NCBI GenBank assembly: GCA_902530985.1
Contig: CACACI010000007.1
Coordinates: 1-55,782, forward strand
Direction of reading: 5' to 3'
Origin: an uncultured Alphaproteobacteria bacterium
GTDB taxonomy: Bacteria > Pseudomonadota > Alphaproteobacteria > Methylaequorales > Methylaequoraceae
Length of the DNA: 55,782 bases
Below, in pieces: positions 19,901 through 27,354 of this stretch. The position numbers and the translations under genes are program-made. Numbering within the stretch: position 1 is the stretch's first letter; each line of letters begins with the position of its first letter. The notes under the pieces are model-generated. The model saw only the letters and a program-made list of their open reading frames with translations. It had not been told where the DNA came from and made no database searches.

Positions 19901-20828
19901 AATCAAAGGCGCTTGATTCACCAGTTATTTTTGCTGGAGTAGAATCAACCAAGGTTTTAAGATCATCTTGTTTGTATAGCGCTGACCCTTTACCTTCTAA
20001 GAAGTAGTTATCATCAGGAACCTTAGTAGTCTGTTGACCAAATCTATCAATAAAGATTGGCTGCTTCGTATCATTTACAGCTTTAACAAGATCTGGATCA
20101 ATTACAGTATCGTTAATCACTAATCTTGTATCATACTTATTTGTTGGATCGCTAGCAGATGCAGCTTGAGTTCTTATGAAGAAAATAGTTGCAATTGTTG
20201 GATTACCTAAATCATCAAATATTGTAATTGATGTTGAATTGTTATATGTTGTTGGATCATTTGGATTAAAAACATAACCACTCGCAAATTGTGCATTATC
20301 TGTAATAACATCACTGGTTGCCGATACGTTAACACCAAGCTCAATGGCTGTTGTTGCCTTTGGAGTTCCAGATGTCACTGGGAGTTGGAGAGGTATTGCA
20401 CTTGTTAAATCTTTTGCTGTTACAGAACCGTCAGCATTCACTGGGAATGTAAGAAGGAACTGTCCAGAAGAGTCAGTAACATATCTATCGTTGTTAACGT
20501 TAAAAGATCCGTTACGAGTATAAACTGTTTGTCCAGAAGTTAAAGAAGGCTTAAGTGAGAAGAAACCTTGCCCTGAAATCGCCATGTCAAGAACGTTCAG
20601 AGATGAAGTAATGTTACCCTGAGTAAACTGCTGCTTTACACTTTTAAGAATTGTACCAGAACCAATTGATGATGATGCATTCTGTAATGGTGATGTTGCA
20701 AAAATATCACCAAATTCTGCTCTTGATCTCTTAAAACCGGTCGTATTTACGTTTGCGATATTATTCGACGTTGCCGAAATATCTGATTGTGCTCCATTAA
20801 GTCCGGTTAGTGCTGTATAAAATGACAT
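16923..20828 (-). CDS. flgE: flagellar hook protein FlgE, unusually large (1301 aa)
   Basis: N-terminal MSFYTALTGLNGAQSDISATSNNIANVNTTGFKRSRAEFGDIF and C-terminal LERSNVDITEELVNLITAQRNFQANAKSIETTAATTQAIVNI; strong AGGAG upstream. Confidence 0.95.
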   Translation of the reverse strand: MSFYTALTGLNGAQSDISATSNNIANVNTTGFKRSRAEFGDIFATSPLQNASSSIGSGTILKSVKQQFTQGNITSSLNVLDMAISGQGFFSLKPSLTSGQTVYTRNGSFNVNNDRYVTDSSGQFLLTFPVNADGSVTAKDLTSAIPLQLPVTSGTPKATTAIELGVNVSATSDVITDNAQFASGYVFNPNDPTTYNNSTSITIFDDLGNPTIATIFFIRTQAASASDPTNKYDTRLVINDTVIDPDLVKAVNDTKQPIFIDRFGQQTTKVPDDNYFLEGKGSALYKQDDLKTLVDSTPAKITGESSAFDFGEEGDKTVTVVTDPLQFNATRESGDTSSQTYWGKNFMTINVDGSDQPVNIDIRPGSYNAAQLAAEIQRSTNAAYGDDKKIQIVQNVDDTLTIDLQKLNADGTSTGLTTPISVDLLADSYVSTKEGIVLTGASPDFTRDQFLAHTQARLNDSLNTYAVSKQTGASAGGVVDTAKASALGISSQLFYRATGKEMSTMLEQSQAFEFQRNSSTHATAASSFTATNQYLTYSYFGKSPQVHVYDKKTEMAINPGGASVNAGKAVFYDQSENTIRFHFGTTNPASNGIAANSKVRLIGQFYANTTDTTNGEFINGREFTVTSVGSETVSSAAQYYIECSTAGMNLPDSDFSIDFTSGNDANIYSTVSTSVEAFFEGADPSAVYKGADVNFSNKQLVMREIGTSNKHSYTDRQMVAGNSGKHILDGFTEQFILKTGKTTGGSALDTFDLIGIGDNASAGTRDNHLNGDGSATDKVTPQMHWVDEKNPPIEVTYDVLNQRLQFEVDRNLIGTGTNSNFNSFKLYGSSTATATNNLGIPTADDTSTTLIRGGEKFSAATFVADGAEIQLNDKRFGVKVGYNSELKAFEFSSGTTGETIAANGALGVTTNQTASDIQVGRYALSTTDGSITDTTDFFSGDNNLLGIGKTKTNALKTAAKGLAAQPAQALGSSATEDLTQVFRLSNQNNENIFNVSVNGVAGIIEIPQGFYVGTTLAEALQQRINQIEDTSGTVGGGITVKYDSATNKFTFTNGTTGRDSTIKVRGASKFGLDNVDLGVGSVPQIYNLTQATNSEGLALYVDAAGNKVTTPPANLVDGYYPLYIDEGELTFDKSGRIVSPKQGVHYEKQEAGFSIDLDIDFTKSTQLAQPFFVSTVNQDGFTSGRLDGLEVDASGTVRANYTNGQNNPLGKIVLANFNNQNGLKQIGNATYVETAVSGTATVGEAGAEGFGTVLSGSLERSNVDITEELVNLITAQRNFQANAKSIETTAATTQAIVNIRM

Positions 20829-20851
20829 GTTTTTTCTCCTCTGTTATTATT

Positions 20852-21556
20852 TTAGTTATTTGATTTAAATTTTATTGCTTCAGAAGCTGAGATTTCTCCA
20901 TAATCTTTTGTTTCTAAAATCACATCTTCACTGTTTTTAGGTGCAGATGCTGCAATAACTTTGTTATAAACTGCTGTATTTAATCCGTCTGATCCTTCAG
21001 CATTTCCTGAGTAAGCTTGTATAGTTAATTTTGTTTTATTTTTTTTAATTTCATCTGGAATGTCTGACCAAATAAAACCCACAAGACCTTTATCTTGAGA
21101 TCCTAAATTCATTGAATGAACTATTTCTCCACTTGGATTGGTAAAAGTTAAACCGACATCATTTGAGAAAACTGGAAGATCAATAACCCCATGAATTTCA
21201 CCATTATCGTCTGGACTAGCCACTTGACCGGGTACAAGTACTGAATGACCAAGAAATTGGGCTGCAGTAGCAACTCTATTAGGTTCCAGTTTTGAACCAA
21301 GGCTAGTTAGATTGTTATTAATTTCTGTGATTCCTGTAACTGTTGAAAATTGTGCCATCTGAGCAATAAAGTCACCATTGTCCATTGGTGCAAAAGGGTC
21401 TTGATTTTGTAATTGAGTTGTCATCAATTTCAAAAAATCTTCTTGACCTAATGAAGTTTTTTTACCACTTTTGGCGACATCTTCTTGAGTTTTTACTCCA
21501 AGTTTATTTAAGATATTATTTAAAGATTGTTCTGATGTTTTTGAAATATCTGCCAT
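20852..21556 (-). CDS. flgD: flagellar hook assembly protein FlgD
   Basis: LGQEDFLKLMTTQLQNQDPFAPMDNGDFIAQMAQFSTVTGI. Confidence 0.97.
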   Translation of the reverse strand: MADISKTSEQSLNNILNKLGVKTQEDVAKSGKKTSLGQEDFLKLMTTQLQNQDPFAPMDNGDFIAQMAQFSTVTGITEINNNLTSLGSKLEPNRVATAAQFLGHSVLVPGQVASPDDNGEIHGVIDLPVFSNDVGLTFTNPSGEIVHSMNLGSQDKGLVGFIWSDIPDEIKKNKTKLTIQAYSGNAEGSDGLNTAVYNKVIAASAPKNSEDVILETKDYGEISASEAIKFKSNN

Positions 21557-21569
21557 TTTTACTCCTTAA

Positions 21570-21983
21570 TTACTTTCCTAAACTTGCAGTTTTGAGCATT
21601 AATGCTCTAACAGTTGATATTACTTCTACATTGTTTTGATATTGTCGAGATGCTTCAAGCATATCAACATATTCTTCTTCAATATTTACTGGTGCCCTGT
21701 AGATAAAGCCATCTTGATCAGCCATTGGATGACCTGGTTTAAATTCTTTAATAGGATCAACATCCATTTTTTTGACCGTAACAGCATCAACGGTTGAAAT
21801 GCCTCTTTTTCTTATCAAATCAAAGTATTTTGTTTCAAAAATTGGTTTAACTGGTCTATATGCATCCGCAGGGCTTGATGCTATATTATCAGCGTTAGCT
21901 AAATTACTTGCAGTTGCATTCAATCTTACTAATTGTGCTCCCATTGCTCGTTGAGCTATATGATAAATATTTTTAATGTCCAT
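21570..21983 (-). CDS. flgC: flagellar basal-body rod protein FlgC
   Basis: RLNATASNLANADN...; MLEASRQYQNNVEVISTVRALMLKTASLGK. Confidence 0.96.
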   Translation of the reverse strand: MDIKNIYHIAQRAMGAQLVRLNATASNLANADNIASSPADAYRPVKPIFETKYFDLIRKRGISTVDAVTVKKMDVDPIKEFKPGHPMADQDGFIYRAPVNIEEEYVDMLEASRQYQNNVEVISTVRALMLKTASLGK

Positions 21984-22372
21984 TATTCACCTCTAATTGC
22001 ACCCATTAAACCTTTAACTTTTGAATTAATAAAATCCAATGTAGTTTGGTATCTAATCGCATTTTCTGCAAATTCCATTTGTTCTACTGCTAGTTCCACG
22101 GTATTGCCATCAACAGAAGGGTTGACAGATTGTCTGTATTGTACTTTGCCAGGAAGGTTCTTTGAAACTAGGGCAATATGCTGCGAATTAGAGGTATTTA
22201 GTGGACCCACATTAAGTGATCTTGCTAATTCAACTTCAAAGTCTACGTCTCTAGCCTTGTAATTCGGTGTAGCGGCGTTGGCAATATTAGATGCAAGGAT
22301 TTCTTGTTTTTGATTCCTTACTCTTAATGCATTGCTCAATACATTTAATTGTTGTTTAATATTATCTACCAT
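21983..22372 (-). CDS. flgB: flagellar basal-body rod protein FlgB
   Basis: RNQKQEILASNIANAATPNYKARDVDFE; NTVELAVEQMEFAENAIRYQTTLDFI. Confidence 0.96.
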   Translation of the reverse strand: MVDNIKQQLNVLSNALRVRNQKQEILASNIANAATPNYKARDVDFEVELARSLNVGPLNTSNSQHIALVSKNLPGKVQYRQSVNPSVDGNTVELAVEQMEFAENAIRYQTTLDFINSKVKGLMGAIRGE

Positions 22373-22393
22373 TTAATTAATTTTTAATAATTT

Positions 22394-22409
22394 TGGTTTA
22401 GAATTTGCA
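22394..22409 (+). promoter_or_regulatory. weaker sigma-54 type element for the K/E-rich protein gene
   Basis: Plus strand TGGTTTAGAATTTGCA; GG-N10-GC spacing, 31 nt before the ATG at 22441. Confidence 0.5.
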
Positions 22410-22421
22410 AATTAAGTGCCA
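22406..22421 (-). promoter_or_regulatory. sigma-54 type -24/-12 promoter for flgBCDE(F)
   Basis: Minus strand TGGCACTTAATTTGCA: TGGCAC...TTGCA with GG and GC 10 nt apart; 34 nt upstream of flgB ATG. Confidence 0.85.
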
Positions 22422-22440
22422 AAAGAAAGGTAAAATAATT

Positions 22441-23532
22441 ATGAATGAAAAAAATGCATTTAATTCTGACTTAGATCCTGAAGTTATAAAGATTAGAGAC
22501 AAGATTATAAGTAAGATCGGAGATAAACCGCTTGATGAAGTAAATTCTATTATTAAAAAATTATTAAATGAGAGTATGGATGAGGTTACAAGACTTGGAG
22601 CACTTGCAGCGAGATTAAAAATTATAAGGTCTAAGATCGATTTGTTGTATGAAAGAAAAGTAGACATTAAACCACAAGTAAAAAAAGCACCTGTAAACAC
22701 TAAAAAAGAAGAAAGTAAGACTGAATCTCTCGAAGAAAAATGGGTGAGGGTGAAAATGCTTGAGGCCTCAGATGTTAATGGCAAGCAAATTGATAAGGGC
22801 GTAATTCTGGATGTAAAAGAGGAAGATAGTAAAAAGCTTTTAGATACAAAAAAGGCTGAAATAGTTGAAGAAAAAACTGAAGGAGCCACACCTATTCAAA
22901 AAAGTGAAAAAATTCAGACAAAAGAAGATCAAAAAGAAGATAAAAAAGAAGAACAAAAGGAACATCAAAAAGAAGAACAAAAGGAACATCAAAAAGAAGA
23001 ACAAAAGGAACAAAAAAAAGAAGAACAAAAGGAACAAAAAAAAGAAGAACAAAAGGAACAACAAAAAGAAGATCAAAAAGAAAGTGAGAACAAAAAAGAA
23101 GAAAAAGTTATAAAAAATGATGATAAAGACAAAAGGGATGAAGAAAAAGAATCAGTTCCAGAGAAAAAAACAGATATTAAAGAAGAAGATTCTAAACCAA
23201 AAAACTTATTAGAAAAACATGAGGATGCAGTTTCAGATGATGATAGTGTTGAAGATTCCTCAAATGATAATAAAAGTGTTAAATCAGACGATGTAAAAAA
23301 AGAAGAAGTAAGTAAATCTGAAGAAAACTCGAGTGAAGGTAAGGTAGATGAGAAAGATGATGTTAAGGATTCAGCCAATGTGTCTGTAAAAAAATCTGAA
23401 CCATTACCAAATACAGATAACGAAGATAAATCTGAAAATAAAGATAAAAGTCAGGAAAGTTCAAGCGCTGAAAATACTGAGGAAAATAACAAAGATACAG
23501 AGAATGATAGTTCAGTCAAAGAAGAAAAATAA
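22441..23532 (+). CDS. K/E-rich low-complexity protein with conserved-looking N-terminal region; flagellar-locus associated, unknown function
   Basis: ORF with AAAGG-type ribosome site before ATG 22441; folded-looking N-terminal ~140 aa (EKWVRVKMLEASDVNGKQIDKGVILDVKEEDSKKLLDTKKAEIVEE) then a repetitive charged tail. Confidence 0.7.
   Translation: MNEKNAFNSDLDPEVIKIRDKIISKIGDKPLDEVNSIIKKLLNESMDEVTRLGALAARLKIIRSKIDLLYERKVDIKPQVKKAPVNTKKEESKTESLEEKWVRVKMLEASDVNGKQIDKGVILDVKEEDSKKLLDTKKAEIVEEKTEGATPIQKSEKIQTKEDQKEDKKEEQKEHQKEEQKEHQKEEQKEQKKEEQKEQKKEEQKEQQKEDQKESENKKEEKVIKNDDKDKRDEEKESVPEKKTDIKEEDSKPKNLLEKHEDAVSDDDSVEDSSNDNKSVKSDDVKKEEVSKSEENSSEGKVDEKDDVKDSANVSVKKSEPLPNTDNEDKSENKDKSQESSSAENTEENNKDTENDSSVKEEK
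22945..23064 (+). repeat. 5 x 24-nt in-frame tandem repeat encoding KEEQKE(H/Q)(Q/K)
   Basis: Successive units AAAGAAGAACAAAAGGAACATCAA (x2), ...GAACAAAAA (x2), ...GAACAACAA. Confidence 0.9.
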
Positions 23533-23591
23533 AATGAACCCTAATTTTCTTAAATTAAATAGGGATTTAATTTAAAAATTTTAACTATTAT

Positions 23592-23933
23592 ATGATAAGA
23601 AATATATTAATTTTACTTTCATTTATTATATTTTCTTCATGTGAGGATATTTTTTTGAGATTTAAATATGAAACATTTGAATGTAAAAAAAATAATTTTA
23701 AATTAGATAAGATTTCAATTAAAGACGATTCTGTGGGATCATCAGCAGACGTGCAGTTTGGAGATATATATTATTCTATAAAGATTGTAGAAAATGATAA
23801 AAAATACACTGTTTTAAAAAACAATGATTTGGATATAGAAATAACTATTCACAAGATTAATGAAAGGGTTGATGTTAGATTAAAAAATAACGTAACTAGA
23901 CTATCTTGTAAGAAAAATACATTTAAAATGTAA
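23592..23933 (+). CDS. putative small lipoprotein, unknown function
   Basis: Signal peptide with lipobox IIFSSC; no family recognised. Confidence 0.6.
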   Translation: MIRNILILLSFIIFSSCEDIFLRFKYETFECKKNNFKLDKISIKDDSVGSSADVQFGDIYYSIKIVENDKKYTVLKNNDLDIEITIHKINERVDVRLKNNVTRLSCKKNTFKM

Positions 23934-23934
23934 T

Positions 23935-24360
23935 TCAAACTTTTCCATGATATTTAAGTATTGGTTCTATCTCTTCGTTACTTAGACCTGTTGAGGAGGA
24001 AATTTCCTCAAGACTGCGGCCTTGATTAGCCATTTGAATTGCTGTTGTAATATTTGAATCACCTTGATTTGAATCTGCTAATCTGGAAATTTCTAAATCT
24101 AATTTCTCGAGTGTGTATTTGTAATCTTGGAGAGTTTTTTTTTGTTCTGACAAATTCAATTCTAGAGATCTGAATTCTTCAATAAGGTCCTTTATAGCTC
24201 TTTCTAATATACTTATTTTTTTTGCATTACCACTATTCCTAGAATAATCTATGAAATAACCTGCAATTACAACTAAAACAAAAAAAATTGTAATTAAAAT
24301 AATAATTGAAGATGTATGAGCTAAAGGGTCTTTTTCAATGTAATCGTTAAGAAAATTCAT
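23935..24360 (-). CDS. membrane-anchored coiled-coil protein, DUF6115-like
   Basis: N-terminal TM, coiled coil, C-terminal AIQMANQGRSLEEISSSTGLSNEEIEPIL helix-turn-helix-like motif. Confidence 0.6.
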   Translation of the reverse strand: MNFLNDYIEKDPLAHTSSIIILITIFFVLVVIAGYFIDYSRNSGNAKKISILERAIKDLIEEFRSLELNLSEQKKTLQDYKYTLEKLDLEISRLADSNQGDSNITTAIQMANQGRSLEEISSSTGLSNEEIEPILKYHGKV

Positions 24361-24397
24361 ATTCCTAGCTTATTATTAAATATCCAAGACAACAACT

Positions 24398-24676
24398 TTA
24401 TTTAAATTTTCTGTTATCAATAAAGTTTTTAAACTCAGTAAAAGTTTCTTTATTTAAATTATTATTCTTATCTAGGATTTTAATTGCATCTTCAAGTGAT
24501 TTGAGCTTTGCAAGAAAATCTTCATTATTTAACTCCAACTTTTCCTTATCAAGTTCATTTTTTAATGTTATGGAAACTTTTTGTAATTCGTCTTCAATAG
24601 AAGAAAGTTCATCAATATCTCGGGATTCCGATGCTTTTTTAAGTAGATTTAAAAATGAGTCTAGTTTATTTTCCAT
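24398..24676 (-). CDS. small helical protein, candidate FlgN-like chaperone
   Basis: 92-aa predicted coiled coil immediately downstream of the flgM-like gene; call is mainly positional. Confidence 0.4.
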   Translation of the reverse strand: MENKLDSFLNLLKKASESRDIDELSSIEDELQKVSITLKNELDKEKLELNNEDFLAKLKSLEDAIKILDKNNNLNKETFTEFKNFIDNRKFK

Positions 24677-24690
24677 TAATTAATGGGAGC

Positions 24691-25002
24691 TTACTTCATT
24701 TCCTTATAAGCATCAAAGAGAGCATCAGCAACCTTTGATAAATCTAGCGGGTAATTACCGTTTTTAATTGCTTCTTTGATTCGCGATGTTGAAATCTTAT
24801 CTATAGGTGGTTCCTTGGACATACTCTTGATTTTCTCCTTAGTTATGAACTGCGAAACCTTTCCATCATAAGCATCAATTTTAGGTTTAGTAGGATTATC
24901 GACTTTTTGAACTTTAGTTTTAGTTTGATTAGCGTTGTCAATAGCCTTCTTTGCGCTAGAAACGCTTGCATTTAAAGTTTTATTTTTTATTTGGTCTATC
25001 AT
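24691..25002 (-). CDS. flgM: anti-sigma-28 factor FlgM-like
   Basis: C-terminal PPIDKISTSRIKEAIKNGNYPLDLSKVADALFDAYKEM resembles the FlgM sigma-28-binding region; fliA is in the same region. Confidence 0.78.
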   Translation of the reverse strand: MIDQIKNKTLNASVSSAKKAIDNANQTKTKVQKVDNPTKPKIDAYDGKVSQFITKEKIKSMSKEPPIDKISTSRIKEAIKNGNYPLDLSKVADALFDAYKEMK

Positions 25003-25037
25003 TTTATTTAATCCTTACAAATTATAACGACTACTTT

Positions 25038-25745
25038 TTAATTTTGTTTAGTGTTTATTATAACTTTTTTTTGATTTTTTGCATATCCTACAATTATTTT
25101 CCCACTTTTTATGTTTTTAACTTTGATTTTTTCCATATAATTAGCATTATTCATAGCTAAACCTTCTTCTTTGATAGTTACAAAACTTCTATTATTAACA
25201 ATGGTAACTAGGGAATTTTTCTCAATAAGCCAATCATTTGTAAGGTTGGAATATCTCAATGCTTCTTTGGGTTTAATTTTCTTTTTTAATTTTTTACCAA
25301 TTATCTCTGATTTATCTGTGATAAATATGTTTGTAATACCTCTTTTTTTATTTATTGTCATTAAATCTTCCTCTGAGATTATTGTACCCTTATCTTTAAA
25401 ATTCTTTAAAGCAAAAACCTCAATAGATTTATCAAGTTTCTTAGCTTTTTTCTTACCACCAATTTTATTTCTTACAATAAATTGCCATGGATTTTCCCCA
25501 AAGCAATTAACTTTAATAAGTTTTGAATTGCCAGAAATATCATTTATTATCATTTTTGAAGAGTCACATTCTGGATATTTTAATTCATCTAAAATTGAAA
25601 TGTTAGCTTCCTTACCATTATTTTCGAGCCAACTTTCAACAATAGTTTTAAGTTGACTTCCGTTAATTGTTGATGCACTTAGATTATTTCCAAACAACAA
25701 TATCAATGAAAATTTAATTAAAATTTTTAAAAATTTAGTTTCCAT
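25038..25745 (-). CDS. flgA: flagellar P-ring formation chaperone FlgA
   Basis: SAF-type C-terminal region (GKKLKKKIKPKEALRYSNLTNDWLIEKNSLVTIV...GLAMNNANYMEKIKVKNIKSGKIIVGYA). Confidence 0.85.
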   Translation of the reverse strand: METKFLKILIKFSLILLFGNNLSASTINGSQLKTIVESWLENNGKEANISILDELKYPECDSSKMIINDISGNSKLIKVNCFGENPWQFIVRNKIGGKKKAKKLDKSIEVFALKNFKDKGTIISEEDLMTINKKRGITNIFITDKSEIIGKKLKKKIKPKEALRYSNLTNDWLIEKNSLVTIVNNRSFVTIKEEGLAMNNANYMEKIKVKNIKSGKIIVGYAKNQKKVIINTKQN

Positions 25746-26160
25746 AAAAATAAATATGACCGTTTCTTGAAGAGTTGCTCGAGCTTTGTTGTCCTTTTGT
25801 TTTTTTTACTAAATTCATTATTTCGTTAATTGAAGGAATTTTTATTTTTTTTCCTGCAAATAAAAAATGAGGATTATTTCTTACAAACGCATGTTTGTTC
25901 ATTTCAATAAGAGAAATTTCTATAATTTTCATATTAAGTCCACTGTTTCCATAATATTTTTTTAAAATTCCACTCAGTGATTCACCAGTTTTAACTTTAT
26001 GACTAACTGAATAATTTTGATCTTTTATAAAAACATTTTCTTTATTTAAACTTTGGACTGAATTGCCAGCACCCTTGTATTCCAATACAACAAATGGCTC
26101 ATTGGACATAACGTTGTTATACAAAAAAATATTACATATAATTAAAATAAGTATTTTCAT
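25735..26160 (-). CDS. LysM domain protein in flagellar operon
   Basis: YSVSHKVKTGESLSGILKKYYGNSGLNMKIIEISLIEMNKHAFVRNNPHFLFAGKKIKIPS. Confidence 0.75.
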   Translation of the reverse strand: MKILILIICNIFLYNNVMSNEPFVVLEYKGAGNSVQSLNKENVFIKDQNYSVSHKVKTGESLSGILKKYYGNSGLNMKIIEISLIEMNKHAFVRNNPHFLFAGKKIKIPSINEIMNLVKKTKGQQSSSNSSRNGHIYFYGN

Positions 26161-26167
26161 TTCACAC

Positions 26168-27343
26168 CTAATTCATAAATTTTATAATTTTTCCATTTAT
26201 ATCTTCTTTTTTATTCAAAGAATTTAGAGGCTCAACAGTTGCAAAGTTTTCCTGAGAATTACTAACTGTTAAAACTATCCATTCACTCATTATAACATCC
26301 TTAGAGTTTGAAATAAAACCTACAGTACCTCTTTTCAAACCTTGATTCAAACCAATTGGAATAGTAAGTTCATCATTAACTAATTTGACCTCAGCTTGCA
26401 GTGGTTGACATTTTAATTTATCTAGAACTCTATATTGAATTTTTGAAATACTGTTTTTTACAAAATCTGTCAATTTGTCTTCCGAAACACCAATAAATGC
26501 ATCTATATGTGAGTAACCTGTTTTGTTACCAGCCCAAAGAGAAAATTGATAGCTAAGTGAATCCAAAATTTTGTAATATGGTCCTTCATAAATATTTAGT
26601 GTAATGTTAACCATTATCTCTTTTGAAACTTTGGTAAGTCTTCCTTTTGCATAATCAAGCTTGATAATAGGATGGATTGCAAATTCACCATTATTTAGAG
26701 CATTTCTTTTTCCTTCTACAATATTATTGTAATCAAGCGATATTGATTTCTTCACTACTTTACTTGGATTAAAAGTTACCTTTGATGAATCATTTAAATT
26801 GATATAATCGATGTTATTTAAATTCCTGAAAATAGCTGAAGAGATAACATTTGGAAGTTTATTTGTCCATGCTGGAAGTCTGCTAGAGATGGAATAATGG
26901 GGAGATAAATATGATACATTTACAAATTGTCTACTAGAACAATTTAGCATATTATTAACACTTACTAAATAAGCTTTTATGCTGACATTGTAATGAGTTT
27001 CGTCAGCATTTTCCTCTAAGATTACAAAATCTTTTATAGTTGATGCAGGTCGAACTAAAACATTTTCATTTAAGTTTGTACTAGTATCAACACTAGAGTA
27101 TCCGTCTATTTTTGCTCCACCTTGAAGACTTGCCAAGTAAAGTGCATCTTCTAATGCTCTTTTCTTTGCTAAATTAATGTCCCCATTGATTATGACGGCT
27201 CTTCCTTTTGAGAAGACTTCTTTGTAGCCAATCTCATTTGCAACTAAGTAAGTTGATCCAAGAAGAATTACCAGAAGCGATGTAAAAAAATATACTAGCT
27301 GTCTTAGAAGCACATCAAAAGAGTTGTATTCAATTTTTTTCAA
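26168..27343 (-). CDS. flgT: FlgT-like flagellar H-ring protein
   Basis: KEVFSKGRAVIINGDINLAKKRALEDALYLASLQGGAKIDGYSSVD resembles the FlgT N-terminal domain; C-terminal GLKRGTVGFI segment; adjacent FlgP-like gene. Confidence 0.7.
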   Translation of the reverse strand: MKKIEYNSFDVLLRQLVYFFTSLLVILLGSTYLVANEIGYKEVFSKGRAVIINGDINLAKKRALEDALYLASLQGGAKIDGYSSVDTSTNLNENVLVRPASTIKDFVILEENADETHYNVSIKAYLVSVNNMLNCSSRQFVNVSYLSPHYSISSRLPAWTNKLPNVISSAIFRNLNNIDYINLNDSSKVTFNPSKVVKKSISLDYNNIVEGKRNALNNGEFAIHPIIKLDYAKGRLTKVSKEIMVNITLNIYEGPYYKILDSLSYQFSLWAGNKTGYSHIDAFIGVSEDKLTDFVKNSISKIQYRVLDKLKCQPLQAEVKLVNDELTIPIGLNQGLKRGTVGFISNSKDVIMSEWIVLTVSNSQENFATVEPLNSLNKKEDINGKIIKFMN

Positions 27344-27354
27344 TTTAATCTCTC

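Noticed and set aside
18377-20007. ORFs antisense to flgE (18377..18604, 18502..18693, 19822..20007)
   Set aside because: Shadow ORFs within a well-supported gene
22398-22889. Minus ORF 22398..22889 (163 aa)
   Set aside because: Antisense of the K/E-rich gene N-terminus; S/L/F-rich; would cover the flgB promoter
22945-23064. 24-nt repeats as a CRISPR array
   Set aside because: Units are contiguous with no spacers and stay in frame in a coding region
22840-23378. Overlapping ORFs 22840..23076 (-), 22865..23113 (+), 23073..23378 (-)
   Set aside because: Alternate-frame readings of the K/E-rich repeat gene; F/L-only or K-only proteins are composition artefacts
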